This document shows, one piece after another, positions 1-9,999 of a DNA stretch of 15,787 bases; position 1 is the stretch's first letter; each line of letters opens with the position of its first letter. Below the pieces are notes generated by a model. It made no database searches. It saw nothing but the letters and a program-made list of their open reading frames with translations, and was not told the DNA's origin. The position numbers were made by a program, and so were the translations under genes. The stretch comes from Daldinia sp. FL1419 (taxonomy: Eukaryota; Ascomycota; Sordariomycetes; Xylariales; Hypoxylaceae), in contig MU623702.1 in NCBI GenBank assembly GCA_025201765.1, forward strand, positions 1-15,787. Direction: 5' to 3'.

Positions 1-1074
1 CTTAATTTAGTTTTTTATATAAGATGATTATATAAATAATAAGTAGAATTGGTAATAATAAAGAATCTTATAAAATATTTATAATAAAAGAATAAGCCTT
101 TCCTTTTTTATTATTAAAGATTAATTATATTTCTTATTTTTTTATGAAATTATTAATCTAATTTATTATTTTTATTAAATATCTTTTTTAATATAATATA
201 TATATGAACTTTTATAGAATAATATTATTAGAAGTATTTAAAATACTTAATTATAAGAATAATATTATAATATTAATGTATTATATAATATATATAACCT
301 TTATTATTATTTTAATAATTATTTTTATAAATTTGATTAGTTTATTTTCTATTTAACCTTTTAAAAATAATTAACATTATTTTACCACTATTATAATATA
401 ATTTATTATTATTTTTTTAATTATTTTATTTATAATCTTTAAAAAGGATATTAATTTATAAATATTCAAATGGTTCTTTTTTTTGGATTTTTTAGATTTT
501 AATAATATTATTATTATAATTTTATAAAATATATTTAAATAATATTTAAATATAAAATTTTATATTATAATTATAATAATTATTTTAAATAATTATTTTT
601 CATATATTTTAAAAAATTTTATTAATAATAAATTTTTATTAATAACTTTCTATAATTTAATTATTTTTAAAATTATTTTTCTTTTTTTTAATTCTATTTT
701 TTTAAATATTATAAATTTATTTTCCTAAAATCTTTTCAATTATATAATAAAATTAAGAATATTTATTAAATTAATTATAAGATTTAAGAAAAGTCTTTCC
801 CTTAACATTATATTTTTTTTCTTTTTTATTTATAATTTATAATTCTTTATTAAATTAATAATACAATATTGGAAGATTTTCTTTTTTAATAAGTTATTAA
901 TTATATAATTTAACCCATTTTTTTTATTTTTTATAAAATTTTATTATTTTTTAAAATTTTTATTAAAATTAATTTCCAATTAACTTTTAAACTTTTATTT
1001 ATAAAATTCTTTTTTTAATATTATTTAAACTTTATTAAAAACTTCTTAATATTTTTATATTTTTAATTTATTTA

Positions 1075-1086
1075 TTATTTATGTAT
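1075..1086. repeat. Left target-site duplication of SINE-like insertion A
   Basis: The 12-bp sequence TTATTTATGTAT abuts the element start at 1087. It recurs at 1466-1477 with one G/A difference and occurs once, undivided, at 8933-8944 in LINE copy B. A 12-bp duplication fits target-primed reverse transcription. Confidence 0.85.
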
Positions 1087-1465
1087 TACCCCGGCCCTCC
1101 CCCGGAACAATCTCTTTGTGATGCAGCAACGCTTTTATTGTTTATGGAAGAAAATAATGAAGTCATTTTGGATTTTGTTGTTATTCTATATCTGGGCCGT
1201 TGTTATACCATTTTTTGAGGTTTAGATATTATAATATATAAAATATTTTTTTATATTAAGATTTAATTATTTTTATTAAAAGGTAAATTTTAATAAAAAT
1301 ATAAAGTAAAATGAAAATTATAATAATATAGTTTGATTGGATATGTGGTGGGTAGGTTTTTTCCGGAACATAGTTCTTACCCGGAACAAATATTAAAAGA
1401 TGGACCGGATACCTGTAATATATTCTAGGTAAATTGGGGTAGTAATAAATAAATAAATAAATAAA
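1087..1465 (+). mobile_element. SINE-like element, copy A (about 379 bp, (TAAA)n tail)
   Basis: This short interspersed element begins TACCCCGGCC and ends in a TAAA tail of about five units. It interrupts LINE copy A and is absent from the matching point of copy B. It has GC-retaining ends and an AT-rich core that is nearly identical in both copies of the element, so the core composition is intrinsic. CCGGAACA occurs three times (1102, 1363, 1381). No protein, LTR (TG...CA) or convincing pol III A/B box is visible. The tail, the variable number of tail units and the 12-bp target duplication suggest mobilisation by a LINE. A short TACCCCG...CGGGGTA end match leaves a MITE origin possible but less likely. 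I do not recognise the family. It kept CpG and CpA sites that copy B of the element lost, so it is the younger or less RIP-mutated copy. Confidence 0.8.
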
Positions 1466-1477
1466 TTATTTATATAT
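1466..1477. repeat. Right target-site duplication of SINE-like insertion A
   Basis: TTATTTATATAT follows the TAAA tail directly and matches 1075-1086 except for A in place of G. It rejoins the sequence that continues in parallel with LINE copy B. Confidence 0.85.
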
Positions 1478-2559
1478 TTCTTTTATTTTTTTATAAAATA
1501 TTTTTATTTTATTATTTTATTATAATATCAATTATATTATAAATTAGGTATATTATAAAATTATAATTAAAATAATTTTTTTTAATTCTTTAATAAAATA
1601 TTCTCTAGTTATACTTATTAAACTTTTTAAAATTACTTATTCCTTCTGATATATTTATATTCTATACTTCTACATTTACAAATGCTTTATCTAAATGCTT
1701 CCATATCCAAGTTTCTAGTTTAAGCTAATTTTAAATTAGGTTTAAACTTAATATAATAATATTAAAATACTAAATAATATAATTAAATCCTTTTTAATTA
1801 AAAGGTTTTAATTTTAAGTATTTAAATTTTTCATTTATTCATATTAAATTTAATATTAAATCCTTATAATTTTATATTTATTTAGTTATTATTTTTATTT
1901 TTATAATAAATTTAAAATTTTATTAAATTATTAATTTAAAGATTTTAAAAATATATTAAAATATCTTTTCCTTTTTATTTTATAAGGGATAATATATATT
2001 AAAATCTTTTATTATTATATTTATATTTTAAAAATCTTTTAATATTAATTCCAATAATAATAAATATTTATAATTAAAATTTAATTCTATATATATTAAT
2101 TATATAATAAAAACATTGGATTTTATTTAAATTAATATTATAATCTAATTATAACCTATTTTTTTTATATTTTTTTAAATTAATTCTTTTATATATATAA
2201 ATTATAAATTAATTTAATTTATATTATATTAATTTATAATTATTAAATTAACAGTAATTTAATTTTTTATTATTAAAATAAGGTTTTTAAATAATTATAA
2301 TGTTTATTATCCTTTTATTTTTAAAAATTTAAAATATAATTTAATATTCTTTTTTTATATTTTAATATATTATAATAATTATATAATTTTATATATAATT
2401 TATATAATATTCTTAAGGGGTTTGTTATTTTTTTCAGGGTAATTCTAATTGGAAACTATTGTTATAATAAGGTCTTCCCAATAGAAAAAATTTTAAATTA
2501 AAGGAATATTATTATTAAATTTTTTTTTTAAATGAGTTTTTATATAAGGTCTACTTTTT

Positions 2560-3957
2560 ATCTTTATTTCTAATTTAGAAATATTATTTATCTATATGGT
2601 TGCCTTGGAAAAACCTAAAATATTTTTATTTTAAAAACTTTATATTTCTTTTTTATTAAAAGCATACTTTTTTATCTTTTTTAAAATAATTAATATAAAA
2701 TTATTATATATAATATTATATATATTAAAAATATAATTTATATTATTTTTTTTTAAATTATTTTCATTTATATATATATATATATTCTTTTTATTAAATA
2801 TTTTTGTTTAATTATTTTTAGGTATTTTAGGTTTTATGTTTTATATATTCTACTACAATTCCAACATTTTTTCAATACTTTATATATTAAATTACCCTTT
2901 TTATGGGCAAAACCTATACATTTACCACACCTAAAGTATTTTTTATAATATTTTATAATATCCTTAAAATAATAATATTTAAAATATTATATAATTTTTA
3001 TATTCTTTATAAGTACTTTATAAAAATGAAATTTAATTTTTTATAATAATTTATTGGTATAGAATTAATGGGTTATATTTAATTTATTAATTTTCATAAT
3101 TAAGGTTGTAAATTTAATTTCTAAATGTTTTTTAAATATAGGATTAATTTCAAAGATTTTAATTTTATTTTTTTTAAAAAAAATCTTTGCCAAACCTTAT
3201 AGATCAATATAAGTATCTCTTAAATTAATTATTCTTAAATCTTTGATTATTATTATAAAAACCTTATTTGCTCCAATTACTTTTTAATTAAATACCTTTT
3301 TGATTTAATTTTGATTTTTTTTATATTATTTAATTTTAAATTAAAATATTATTATTATATTATTATTACAAAATTAATATATTATTATAATTTTATTTTT
3401 ATTAATTATATTATTAATAATTTATATAATTTTTTAAAATCTTTTTTTAATATTTCCTATAATTCCACCATTATTTTAACTATAATTTTATATTAAAAAT
3501 AAACTAATACTATAATAATAAAAATTTAAAATTTAATAACTTTTTTAATAATTACAATCCAAAATTATTTTTATAATTTCTTATTATTATTTATTAATTT
3601 TAATTTTTTATTTATTATCTTTTTAATTATTTCTTTTTTTAATTTAAAAATATTATTTCATTATTATTTTTATTTTATAATTATTATAATATTAACATAT
3701 ATTTTCCACATATTCACTATCTTTTTAATTTTTACTTTTATTTCTTTTATTAATTTATTAATTAATATTACAATTATATCTATTTTATTAAATTTAATTT
3801 TTATTTTTATTTTATTCTTTCTCTTTTTTACAATAATAATCTTCAAAATGGACTCATTTAAATTACAAACTTATTCATCCACTATCCATATATCATCCCT
3901 TTCATCTTTTCCTAATAACACCACTATCACACACGCAATACAATGCCTTTCCAACAT
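2560..3957 (-). pseudogene. LINE ORF1 remnant (gag-like, zinc-knuckle protein), copy A
   Basis: ORF1 of a LINE encodes an RNA-binding gag-like protein. The first 85-90 codons from the ATG at 3957-3955 contain a single stop (TAA, readable as former CAA). They read MLERHCIACVIVVLLGKDER and then a Lys/Ile-rich stretch that could have been a coiled coil. The same frame resumes near 3471 (MVELQEILKKDFKKLYKLL). Two Cys-x2-Cys pairs follow: CGKC at 2929-2918 with its His at 2905-2903, and CWNC at 2866-2855. A further H-x4-Cys-like piece sits near 2598. The frames of these blocks differ, so indels are present. ORF1 identity rests on position upstream of ORF2 and on the knuckles. The chosen start is the ATG of the nearly stop-free block and is not proven. 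Confidence 0.65.
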
Positions 3958-4999
3958 TTATTACAATATTAGATTTTTAATAAATTAAATTATATGACTT
4001 TTTATAAAGGTTTTATAAAAAGATAATTAAAAACCGAAAAGTCTCGAATTCGAATTTTAATACTATAAATGAATTAAATCTATAAAATCTATAATTATTA
4101 TTACTTAATCCTTTTTTATTTTTAATATTTTATTAATAATTTAAATAAAACCCATTTTATAACCCCTTCCCCCTTTAACTATAATTTTATTATATTAATT
4201 ATTACCCTACCCTTACCTTATAAAATTTTATTATAATTCTTCAAAGATTTAAAAAATTTTTCATTAATTAGAATAATTTTAATAAAAGAATTAAATAGTA
4301 CCTGATATTCCTCCTAAATTCCTTCTTTAATAAAAATCCTTAATATTTACCCAATTATTATTATTTTTATTTCTTTTGATTTACCTTAACTATTTTATAT
4401 AATAAGAATAGTAAGGTCATAACCTAAATTATAACCTTAAATATAATGTAGGTTTTATATTAACCTAATTTCTTCTTTTAATTTTAAGAAATGGGTCTAA
4501 ATTCTTTAAATTATTATTAAATAATTTATATATAATTATAATATTGTTTTCAAATGTTGGAACAAGTGGAAGAAATTAATTAATAAAAGGTTATAATTCT
4601 TTCTTCTTAATGGTACCAGTATTTATATAAGGAAAAATCTTTTAAAATCAAATACTTATGTTTATTAATAATTAATAAATTTTAATTTATTTTATAATTT
4701 CCTTGAAATATATTTATTTATTATTATAAGATATTTTAAAAAATTTAGAATATTAATAATAATTATATTAAAAAATTATATAATATTTTTAAAAATAAAT
4801 TCCAATTTCTTTTAAAAATATATTTTATAATAAGTATATATTTATTATAATTCCATATTATTTTTTTATTAATATTAATAAGAAAAATATTCATTTATTT
4901 TTCATATAATATTTTTTAATATTGATATTTTATAAATATATATTTTATTTTATAATATTATTTTAATATTATAAAAAATAAGAATTCATATTATCAAAA
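3958..4999. other. Unassigned AT-rich stretch between LINE copy A and SINE-like copy B
   Basis: I find no gene, long ORF or repeat partner within the window. The left end may hold the LINE 5' UTR. The plus strand is C-leaning and G-poor at about 4150-4230 (runs such as CCCCTTCCCCC), which suggests mutation acted mainly on one strand. The only unusual spot is a CpG-retaining palindrome near 4044-4053. It may be another mutated transposon or spacer. Confidence 0.5.
4044..4060 (+). other. Possible decayed tRNA-type T-arm / B box
   Basis: TCGAA, TTCGAAT and TTTAA follow one another. The loop core TTCGAAT is the canonical tRNA T-loop. The flanks could be a 5-bp stem that lost pairing through G-to-A and C-to-T changes. 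I could not fit a convincing acceptor, D or anticodon arm upstream (3990-4043). This may be a chance match inside the palindrome TCGAATTCGA. Confidence 0.2.
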
Positions 5000-5368
5000 T
5001 TTATTTATTTATTACTACCCCGATTTACTTAAAATATATTACAGGTATCTGGTCCATCTTTTAGTATTTGTTCCGGGTAAGAATTATATTCTGGAAAAAA
5101 CCTACTTACTACCTATTTAAATAAACTACATTGTTATAATTTTAATTTTATTTTATATTCTTATTAAAATTTACCTTTTAATAAAAATAATTAAATCTTA
5201 ATATAAAAAAATATTATATATTATAATACCTAAATTTTATAAAATAATATAATAATAACCCAAATATAGGGCAATAATAAGATCTAAAATAGCTTTATTA
5301 TTTTTTTTTATAAATAATAAAAATATTATTATATTATAAAGAAGTTGTTCTAGAGAAAGGCTAAGGTA
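5000..5368 (-). mobile_element. SINE-like element, copy B (about 369 bp, inverted, strongly mutated)
   Basis: Read on the minus strand, this aligns along its whole length with 1087-1465. It starts at the same base (TACCTTAGCC against TACCCCGGCC) and ends in the same GTAATAAATAAATAAA, but with about three tail units rather than five. Its differences from copy A are mainly C to T and G to A; for example the GTGATGCAGCAACGC stretch of copy A has become ATAATATAATAATAT. The shared 5' base in two independent copies argues that TACC is the true element start. I could not find a target duplication, so its flanks have probably decayed or been disrupted. Confidence 0.8.
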
Positions 5369-6397
5369 TATATAATTTATATAAAGTATAAATATATATA
5401 AATAATTTTATATCTTTATAAAAAATTATTATTTATTCTTATTTTTATAATCTTTTTTTTAATATCATAATATTATATTTATTTTTTAAAATGGTTTAAA
5501 ATGGTGTTATTAATTTATAACCTTTTTTAATTAATTTTAATTCTTTTTATATACTTTATTTATATTTTATAATATTATAATATAATATTATTTTAAAAAA
5601 TTTATTTTATTTTTATATATATATTATATTAAAAAAAAAAATTTACGTATTTGTAAGTGTTTTATTATTTTTCTGATTTTATTTTATTATTAATTTCTTT
5701 TAATATTTTAATTTTTTTATTAAAAATTATTATGGTATTTTAAATTTAATATAATATTTTAATATTATATTATATTAAAATTATAATTTTAATGTAGTTG
5801 TATATTATAAAGATGATTTGTTTATTAAAGATGGGAAATTCTATGAAAAATATGATTATGCCTTTTTGATATAATTTTAGAAATTAATTGTTAAAATTTT
5901 GTTGTAATTTTTTTAAAATTTTTAAATCTTTAAGAAATTTATTAAAAAATTGTTAATAATATTTAATAATTATTTTTATTATATTTGGTCTTTTATTTGT
6001 TAAATTTATGATTTTTATATGTTTTAGTAGTTTTGGGAGGATTATTTATTTTAATGTTATTGATGTTGTGATTATTTTGTAGTATAATTTTATTTTATAT
6101 TTATTTTATTAATATTTATTAATTATAATATAGGATTTATAAGGGAATTAATTTTAAAAGGAAATATATATATATTATTTTATTTTTAGTAATTTATATT
6201 ATTTTTATATATTATTATTATAATAATCTTTTATTTAAGAAATTTAATTAATATTGAATATTTTATTATTTTTTAATAATAATTTATTATAAATTTTTAA
6301 TAATTTTTTAATATATTTAAATTTAAATTTTAATAAATATAATCTTTTATTTAAAAATATATTTACTTTTATTTAAAATTCTTTAATATATATGATT
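5369..6397. other. Unassigned AT-rich stretch, G-leaning on the plus strand
   Basis: No gene is recognisable. From about 5790 to 6130 the plus strand keeps G but has almost no C, consistent with C-to-T change on that strand over a tract. A short plus-strand read at 5812-5871 (DDLFIKDGKFYEKYDYAFLI) looks protein-like, but the frame soon meets repeated TAA and TAG codons and I cannot assign a family. A small tandem duplication of TTTAAAATGG lies near 5485-5505. Because a poly(A) run follows, this could be the 3' part of a plus-strand retroelement. Confidence 0.4.

Positions 6398-6424
<27 letters not shown>
6398..6424 (+). repeat. 27-nt poly(A) run
   Basis: An uninterrupted run of 27 A is followed abruptly by the purine-rich GTAAGGAGGAGGATAAGGAGG. 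It is much longer than other A runs here. It may be the 3' tail of a plus-strand non-LTR insertion. It cannot be the tail of LINE copy B, which is antisense and would show poly(T). Confidence 0.75.
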
Positions 6425-6428
<4 letters not shown>

Positions 6429-7140
6429 GGAGGAGGATAAGGAGGTGGATATAAAAAAGGATAATTTTAATAAATATGGTTCGGAATAGGTGTAAAATAA
6501 TCTTGGGTAAATATAATCCTCTTAAAAAACCTTATTAATATATTATTACTTATATTTTTTTATTTAATTATAAATTTTTTTTATTTAATATAAAATTTTT
6601 AAAAATGTTTATATTAGGTAAATTATAATATTATTTTATATATAAATAATTAAATTTATTTAAAAAATTAATAAATTATTAATAGGATTTTATTAAAATT
6701 AAATAATATTTTTTTATAATTTATATTAATTAAAAAAAATTTTAAAAATAAATTTTATTTAAAATAAATTTATATTAAAATATATTTAGAATATTTAAAA
6801 ATTATATATTATATTATTTCCCTTTTATTATATCTATATTTAAAAATATTTATTTTAAGAACCTTTTTATTAAATAAAAAAGCTTTTAATTTTATTTTTT
6901 TAATATATATTTATAGTAATATTAATGTTTTATATTTTTATAAATTAAAATATTAATTATTAATTTTTATATTAAAAAATAATAATTAAATTGTTAATAT
7001 AATAATATCTTTTTTATATTATTCCTATTTTTTTATTTAATAATTTAAAAAGATTTTTTTAAAATATTAATATCTTTTTTATTTAATATTTTAATTAACT
7101 TTAATTTTTATAATATATATATTTAATGTTTAAATAATAA
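6425..7140. other. Unassigned stretch, possibly the 3' end of LINE copy B
   Basis: Very AT-rich, with no identifiable protein. If LINE copy B carries an RNase H domain and a 3' UTR, they would fall here on the minus strand. I looked for an RNase H Asp-Gly-Ser motif and did not find a convincing one. The 3' terminus of the LINE is not located. The purine-rich tract at 6425-6460 is the only GC-retaining part. Confidence 0.4.
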
Positions 7141-7179
7141 CGAAAGGATCCTACCATCTCCTAAACCTCTAAAATTCCA

Positions 7180-9990
7180 CCTATTTTTGGATTTTCTGCC
7201 TTACTTTTTAAATTTTAAAATTAAAATTTCTATTACTTATATAAAATTTAATCATTATTATTATTATATTTAAATAAAAATATATTAGGGAATAATTTAA
7301 TTTTATTTTCAATTATAATATTTTTATTATTTTATATATATTATTAATTTTTTATAAATAAATTAATTAAATAATATTTAATTTTTTAATAATATTTTTT
7401 ATTTTAAAATTTTAATTTAAAATATATTATATTATTGTTTTATATATTATTATATTTTATATTATTTTTATATAAATTTTTTTTATTTAAGCTACATTAT
7501 AATCCCATATTAATACTATTAATTTAAAAAAGATATATTATTATTTTTGCATTTTTATTTTAATTATTTTTAAATATCTATTTTATTTGAATTTCCTATT
7601 TAATTATATTCCAAAAAATCTAATATTTTCTTTAGGTTTAATAATTATATTATCTAATTTAATCTTTATAATTAATATTTAATAAATTCTTATAAAATAT
7701 ATAAATTTACTTTTTTATATTGTAAAAGTTATGTTGTATCTTTGTGCCCAATCCAGGCACATTTTATATACTTATTCCAACCTAATATAATTTTTGGTTA
7801 TAAAATATCTTATTATTAATATATTTATATTATTTATAAAGCCAATAATTAAAATACCTTTTTGATTTAATTTTTTATATAAAGTAATTATATAAATAAT
7901 AAATAAAATAAATAATAATAAGAAATTTTATAAGATATCTATAATAAAAAAATAAATTTCACTTTTTTTACTATTAAGAATTAATTGTATCTTTTATTTT
8001 TCTATAAAGTTATTTACTTAATTTGTTATCCATATTGGGTATCCTTTTTAATATAATATATATATAAGCCTTTATAATATAATGTTATTGAAAATGCCCA
8101 AAATATCTAATTATAAAAGTAATATTATAACATTAATATATTATGTAGTATATATCGCCTTTATTATTATTTTAATAATTATTTTTATGGATTTAATAGA
8201 TTTATTTTCCATTTAATCCTTTAAAAATAATTAATATTATTTCATTATTTTTATAATATAATTTATTATTATTTTTTTAATTATTTTATTTATAATTTTT
8301 AAAAGGGATATTAATTTATAAATATTTAAAAAATTCTTTTCTTCTTTAGATTTTTTGGGTTTCAATAATATTATTATTATAATTTTATGGAATATTTTTA
8401 AATAATATTTAAATATAAAATTTTATATTATAATTATAATAAATATTTTAAATAATTATTTTCTATATACCTTAAAAAACCTTATTAATCACAATTTCTT
8501 ATTAGTAATTTTCCATAATTTAATTATTTTTAAAATTGTTTCTATTTCTTCTAATTTTACTCTTTTAAATATATTAAATTTATTTTCCTAGGATCTTTCC
8601 AGTCATGTAATAATGTTAGAAATATTAAATAAATTAATTATAGGGTTTGGAAAAAATCTCTCCTTTAATATTATATTTTTCTTTTTTTTATTTATAATTT
8701 ACAATTCTTCATTAAATTAATAGTGTAATATTGAAAAGCTTTCTTTTTTAATAAGTTACCAACTACACAATTTAATCCATTTTTTTATTTTCTACAAAAT
8801 TTTATTATTTTTTAAAATTTTTATTAAGGTTAATTTTTAACTATTTCTTTTAATTTTATTTATAATTTTCTTTAATATTACTTAAACCTTACCAAAAACT
8901 TCCTAATATTTTTATATTTTTTAATTTATTTATTATTTATATATTTTCTTTATCTTTTTATAGAATATTTTAATTTTATTATTTTATTATAATATTAGTT
9001 ATATTATAGGCCAGGTATAATGTAAGGTTATAATTAAAATAATCTTTTTTAATTTTTTAATAAAATATTTTATATATTTATCAAATTCTTTAAGATTACT
9101 TATTTTTTTTAATATATTTATATTTTATATTTCCGTTTTTACAAATTCCTTATTTAAATACTTTTATATTTAACCTTTTAACCTAAACTAATTCCAAATT
9201 AAATTTGGATATAATATAACAATATTAAAATATTAAATAATATAATTAAATCTTTCTTAATTAAAAAACCTTAATCTCAAATATCTAAATCTTTTATTTA
9301 CTTACATTAAATTTAATATTAAATTTTTATAATTTTACACTTACCTAATTATCATTTTTATTTCCATAATAAATTTGAAATTTTATTAAATTATTAATTT
9401 AAAAATCTTAAAAATATATTAGGATATCTTTTCTTTTTTATTCTATAAAAAATAATATATATTAAAATTTCTTATTATTATATTTATATTATAAAAATTT
9501 TTTAATATTAATTTTAATAATAATAAATATTTATAATTAAAATCTAATTTTATATATATTAATTATATAATAAAAGTATTAGATTTTATTTAGATTAATA
9601 TTATAATCCAATTATAACCCATTTTTCTTTTTAATTTTTTAAATTAATTCTTATATATATATAAATTGTAATTCAACTTATATTATATTATATTAGTTTG
9701 TAATTATTGGATTGGGGGTAATCCAATTTTTTATTATTAAAATAAAATTTTTAAATAATTATAATATTTAATATCCTTTCATCTTTAAAAATTTAAAATA
9801 TAATTTAACAATTTTCTTTTATATTTTAATATACTATAATAATTATATAATTTTATATATAATTTATATAATATTTTTAAAGGATTTATTGTTTTTTTTA
9901 AGGTAGTTTTAATTGGAAGCTATTATTATAGCAAGGTTTTTCCAATAGAAAAAGTTTTAGATTAAAAAAATGTTGTTATTAAATCTTACT
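7180..9990 (-). pseudogene. LINE ORF2 remnant (endonuclease-reverse transcriptase), copy B
   Basis: Motifs in order on the minus strand: endonuclease-like LFLLEKPCYNNSF near 9951-9913; RT motif YKLISLLK at 8320-8297; the decayed PQGSPLSPIL equivalent near 7930; FINN at 7840-7829, standing for the catalytic F-x-D-D with both Asp turned to Asn; CLDWAQRY at 7759-7736; and a later block with KLIVLIWDYNVA around 7507, like the KLTASTWG segment after fungal LINE RTs, followed by KKLNII near 7350. From 8320 to about 7240 all blocks share one frame, broken only by TAA and TAG. The endonuclease block is in another frame, so an indel lies between. The loss of both catalytic Asp and the many stops show it is dead. 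ORF2 ends and start are approximate. Confidence 0.85.
8933..8944. other. Empty target site corresponding to SINE-like insertion A
   Basis: TTATTTATATAT occurs once here, with flanks matching both sides of the 1087-1465 insertion in copy A. This pre-integration allele defines the insertion length and the duplication independently of any family knowledge. Confidence 0.85.
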
Positions 9991-9999
9991 TTTAAATAA

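Larger units (their letters stand above)
1..2530 (-). pseudogene. LINE ORF2 remnant (endonuclease-reverse transcriptase), copy A
   Basis: This is the degenerate ORF2 that would nick target DNA and reverse-transcribe the element RNA. Near 2475-2430 a read of FLLGRPYYNNSFQL resembles the LLQEPY motif of LINE (APE-type) endonucleases. Near 460-437 a read of YKLISFLK matches the RT motif YRPISLLN. At 70-44 the read Q-D-S-L-L-L-P-I-L matches the RT motif PQGSPLSPIL, with Pro and Ser codons turned to Leu. The two RT motifs share one frame and lie 390 nt apart, exactly as in copy B. The endonuclease motif is out of frame with the RT even after removing the 391-nt insertion, so at least one indel has occurred. 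Many TAA and TAG codons interrupt it. The FxDD catalytic motif lies beyond the left edge. The start is approximate. Confidence 0.8.
1..3957 (-). mobile_element. Tad1-like LINE, copy A, partial and RIP-mutated
   Basis: A non-LTR retrotransposon lies on the minus strand, with its 3' side cut by the left window edge. Reading right to left it has an ORF1 remnant with zinc knuckles and an ORF2 remnant with endonuclease and reverse transcriptase motifs. Apart from the 1087-1465 insertion, 1-3159 aligns end to end with 7860-10621 (offset about 7860 left of the insertion, about 7465 right of it). Differences are almost all C/T or G/A, as expected of RIP. The right boundary is uncertain; I place it at the first in-frame ORF1 ATG (3957 downward), and any 5' UTR would extend further right. 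The LINE class is firm from the RT motifs. The Tad1-like label rests on the order of motifs after the RT core, best seen in copy B. Confidence 0.85.

Noticed and set aside
1087..1465. Classification as a MITE from the TACCCCG...CGGGGTA end match
   Set aside because: The match is only 7 bp, and both copies share a GTAATAAATAAATAAA tail beyond it. The 12-bp duplication lies outside the tail, as expected for target-primed insertion.
1446..1465. Tandem TAAA units as a CRISPR-like or satellite array
   Set aside because: They are a simple-sequence tail of the inserted element; there are no spacers and no long units.
2761..2786. Alternating TA run as a functional site
   Set aside because: Short TA runs are expected at this base composition, and nothing nearby supports a function.
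3311..3496. 61-codon plus-strand ORF rich in Tyr, Ile, Phe and Asn
   Set aside because: It is antisense to the LINE ORF1 remnant, has only low-complexity AT-codon composition and no recognisable motif. It is an open frame left by chance in AT-rich DNA.
6478..6495. GGTTCGGAATAGG as a pol III B box
   Set aside because: It departs from GGTTCGANNCC at several positions, and no A box or tRNA fold is evident.
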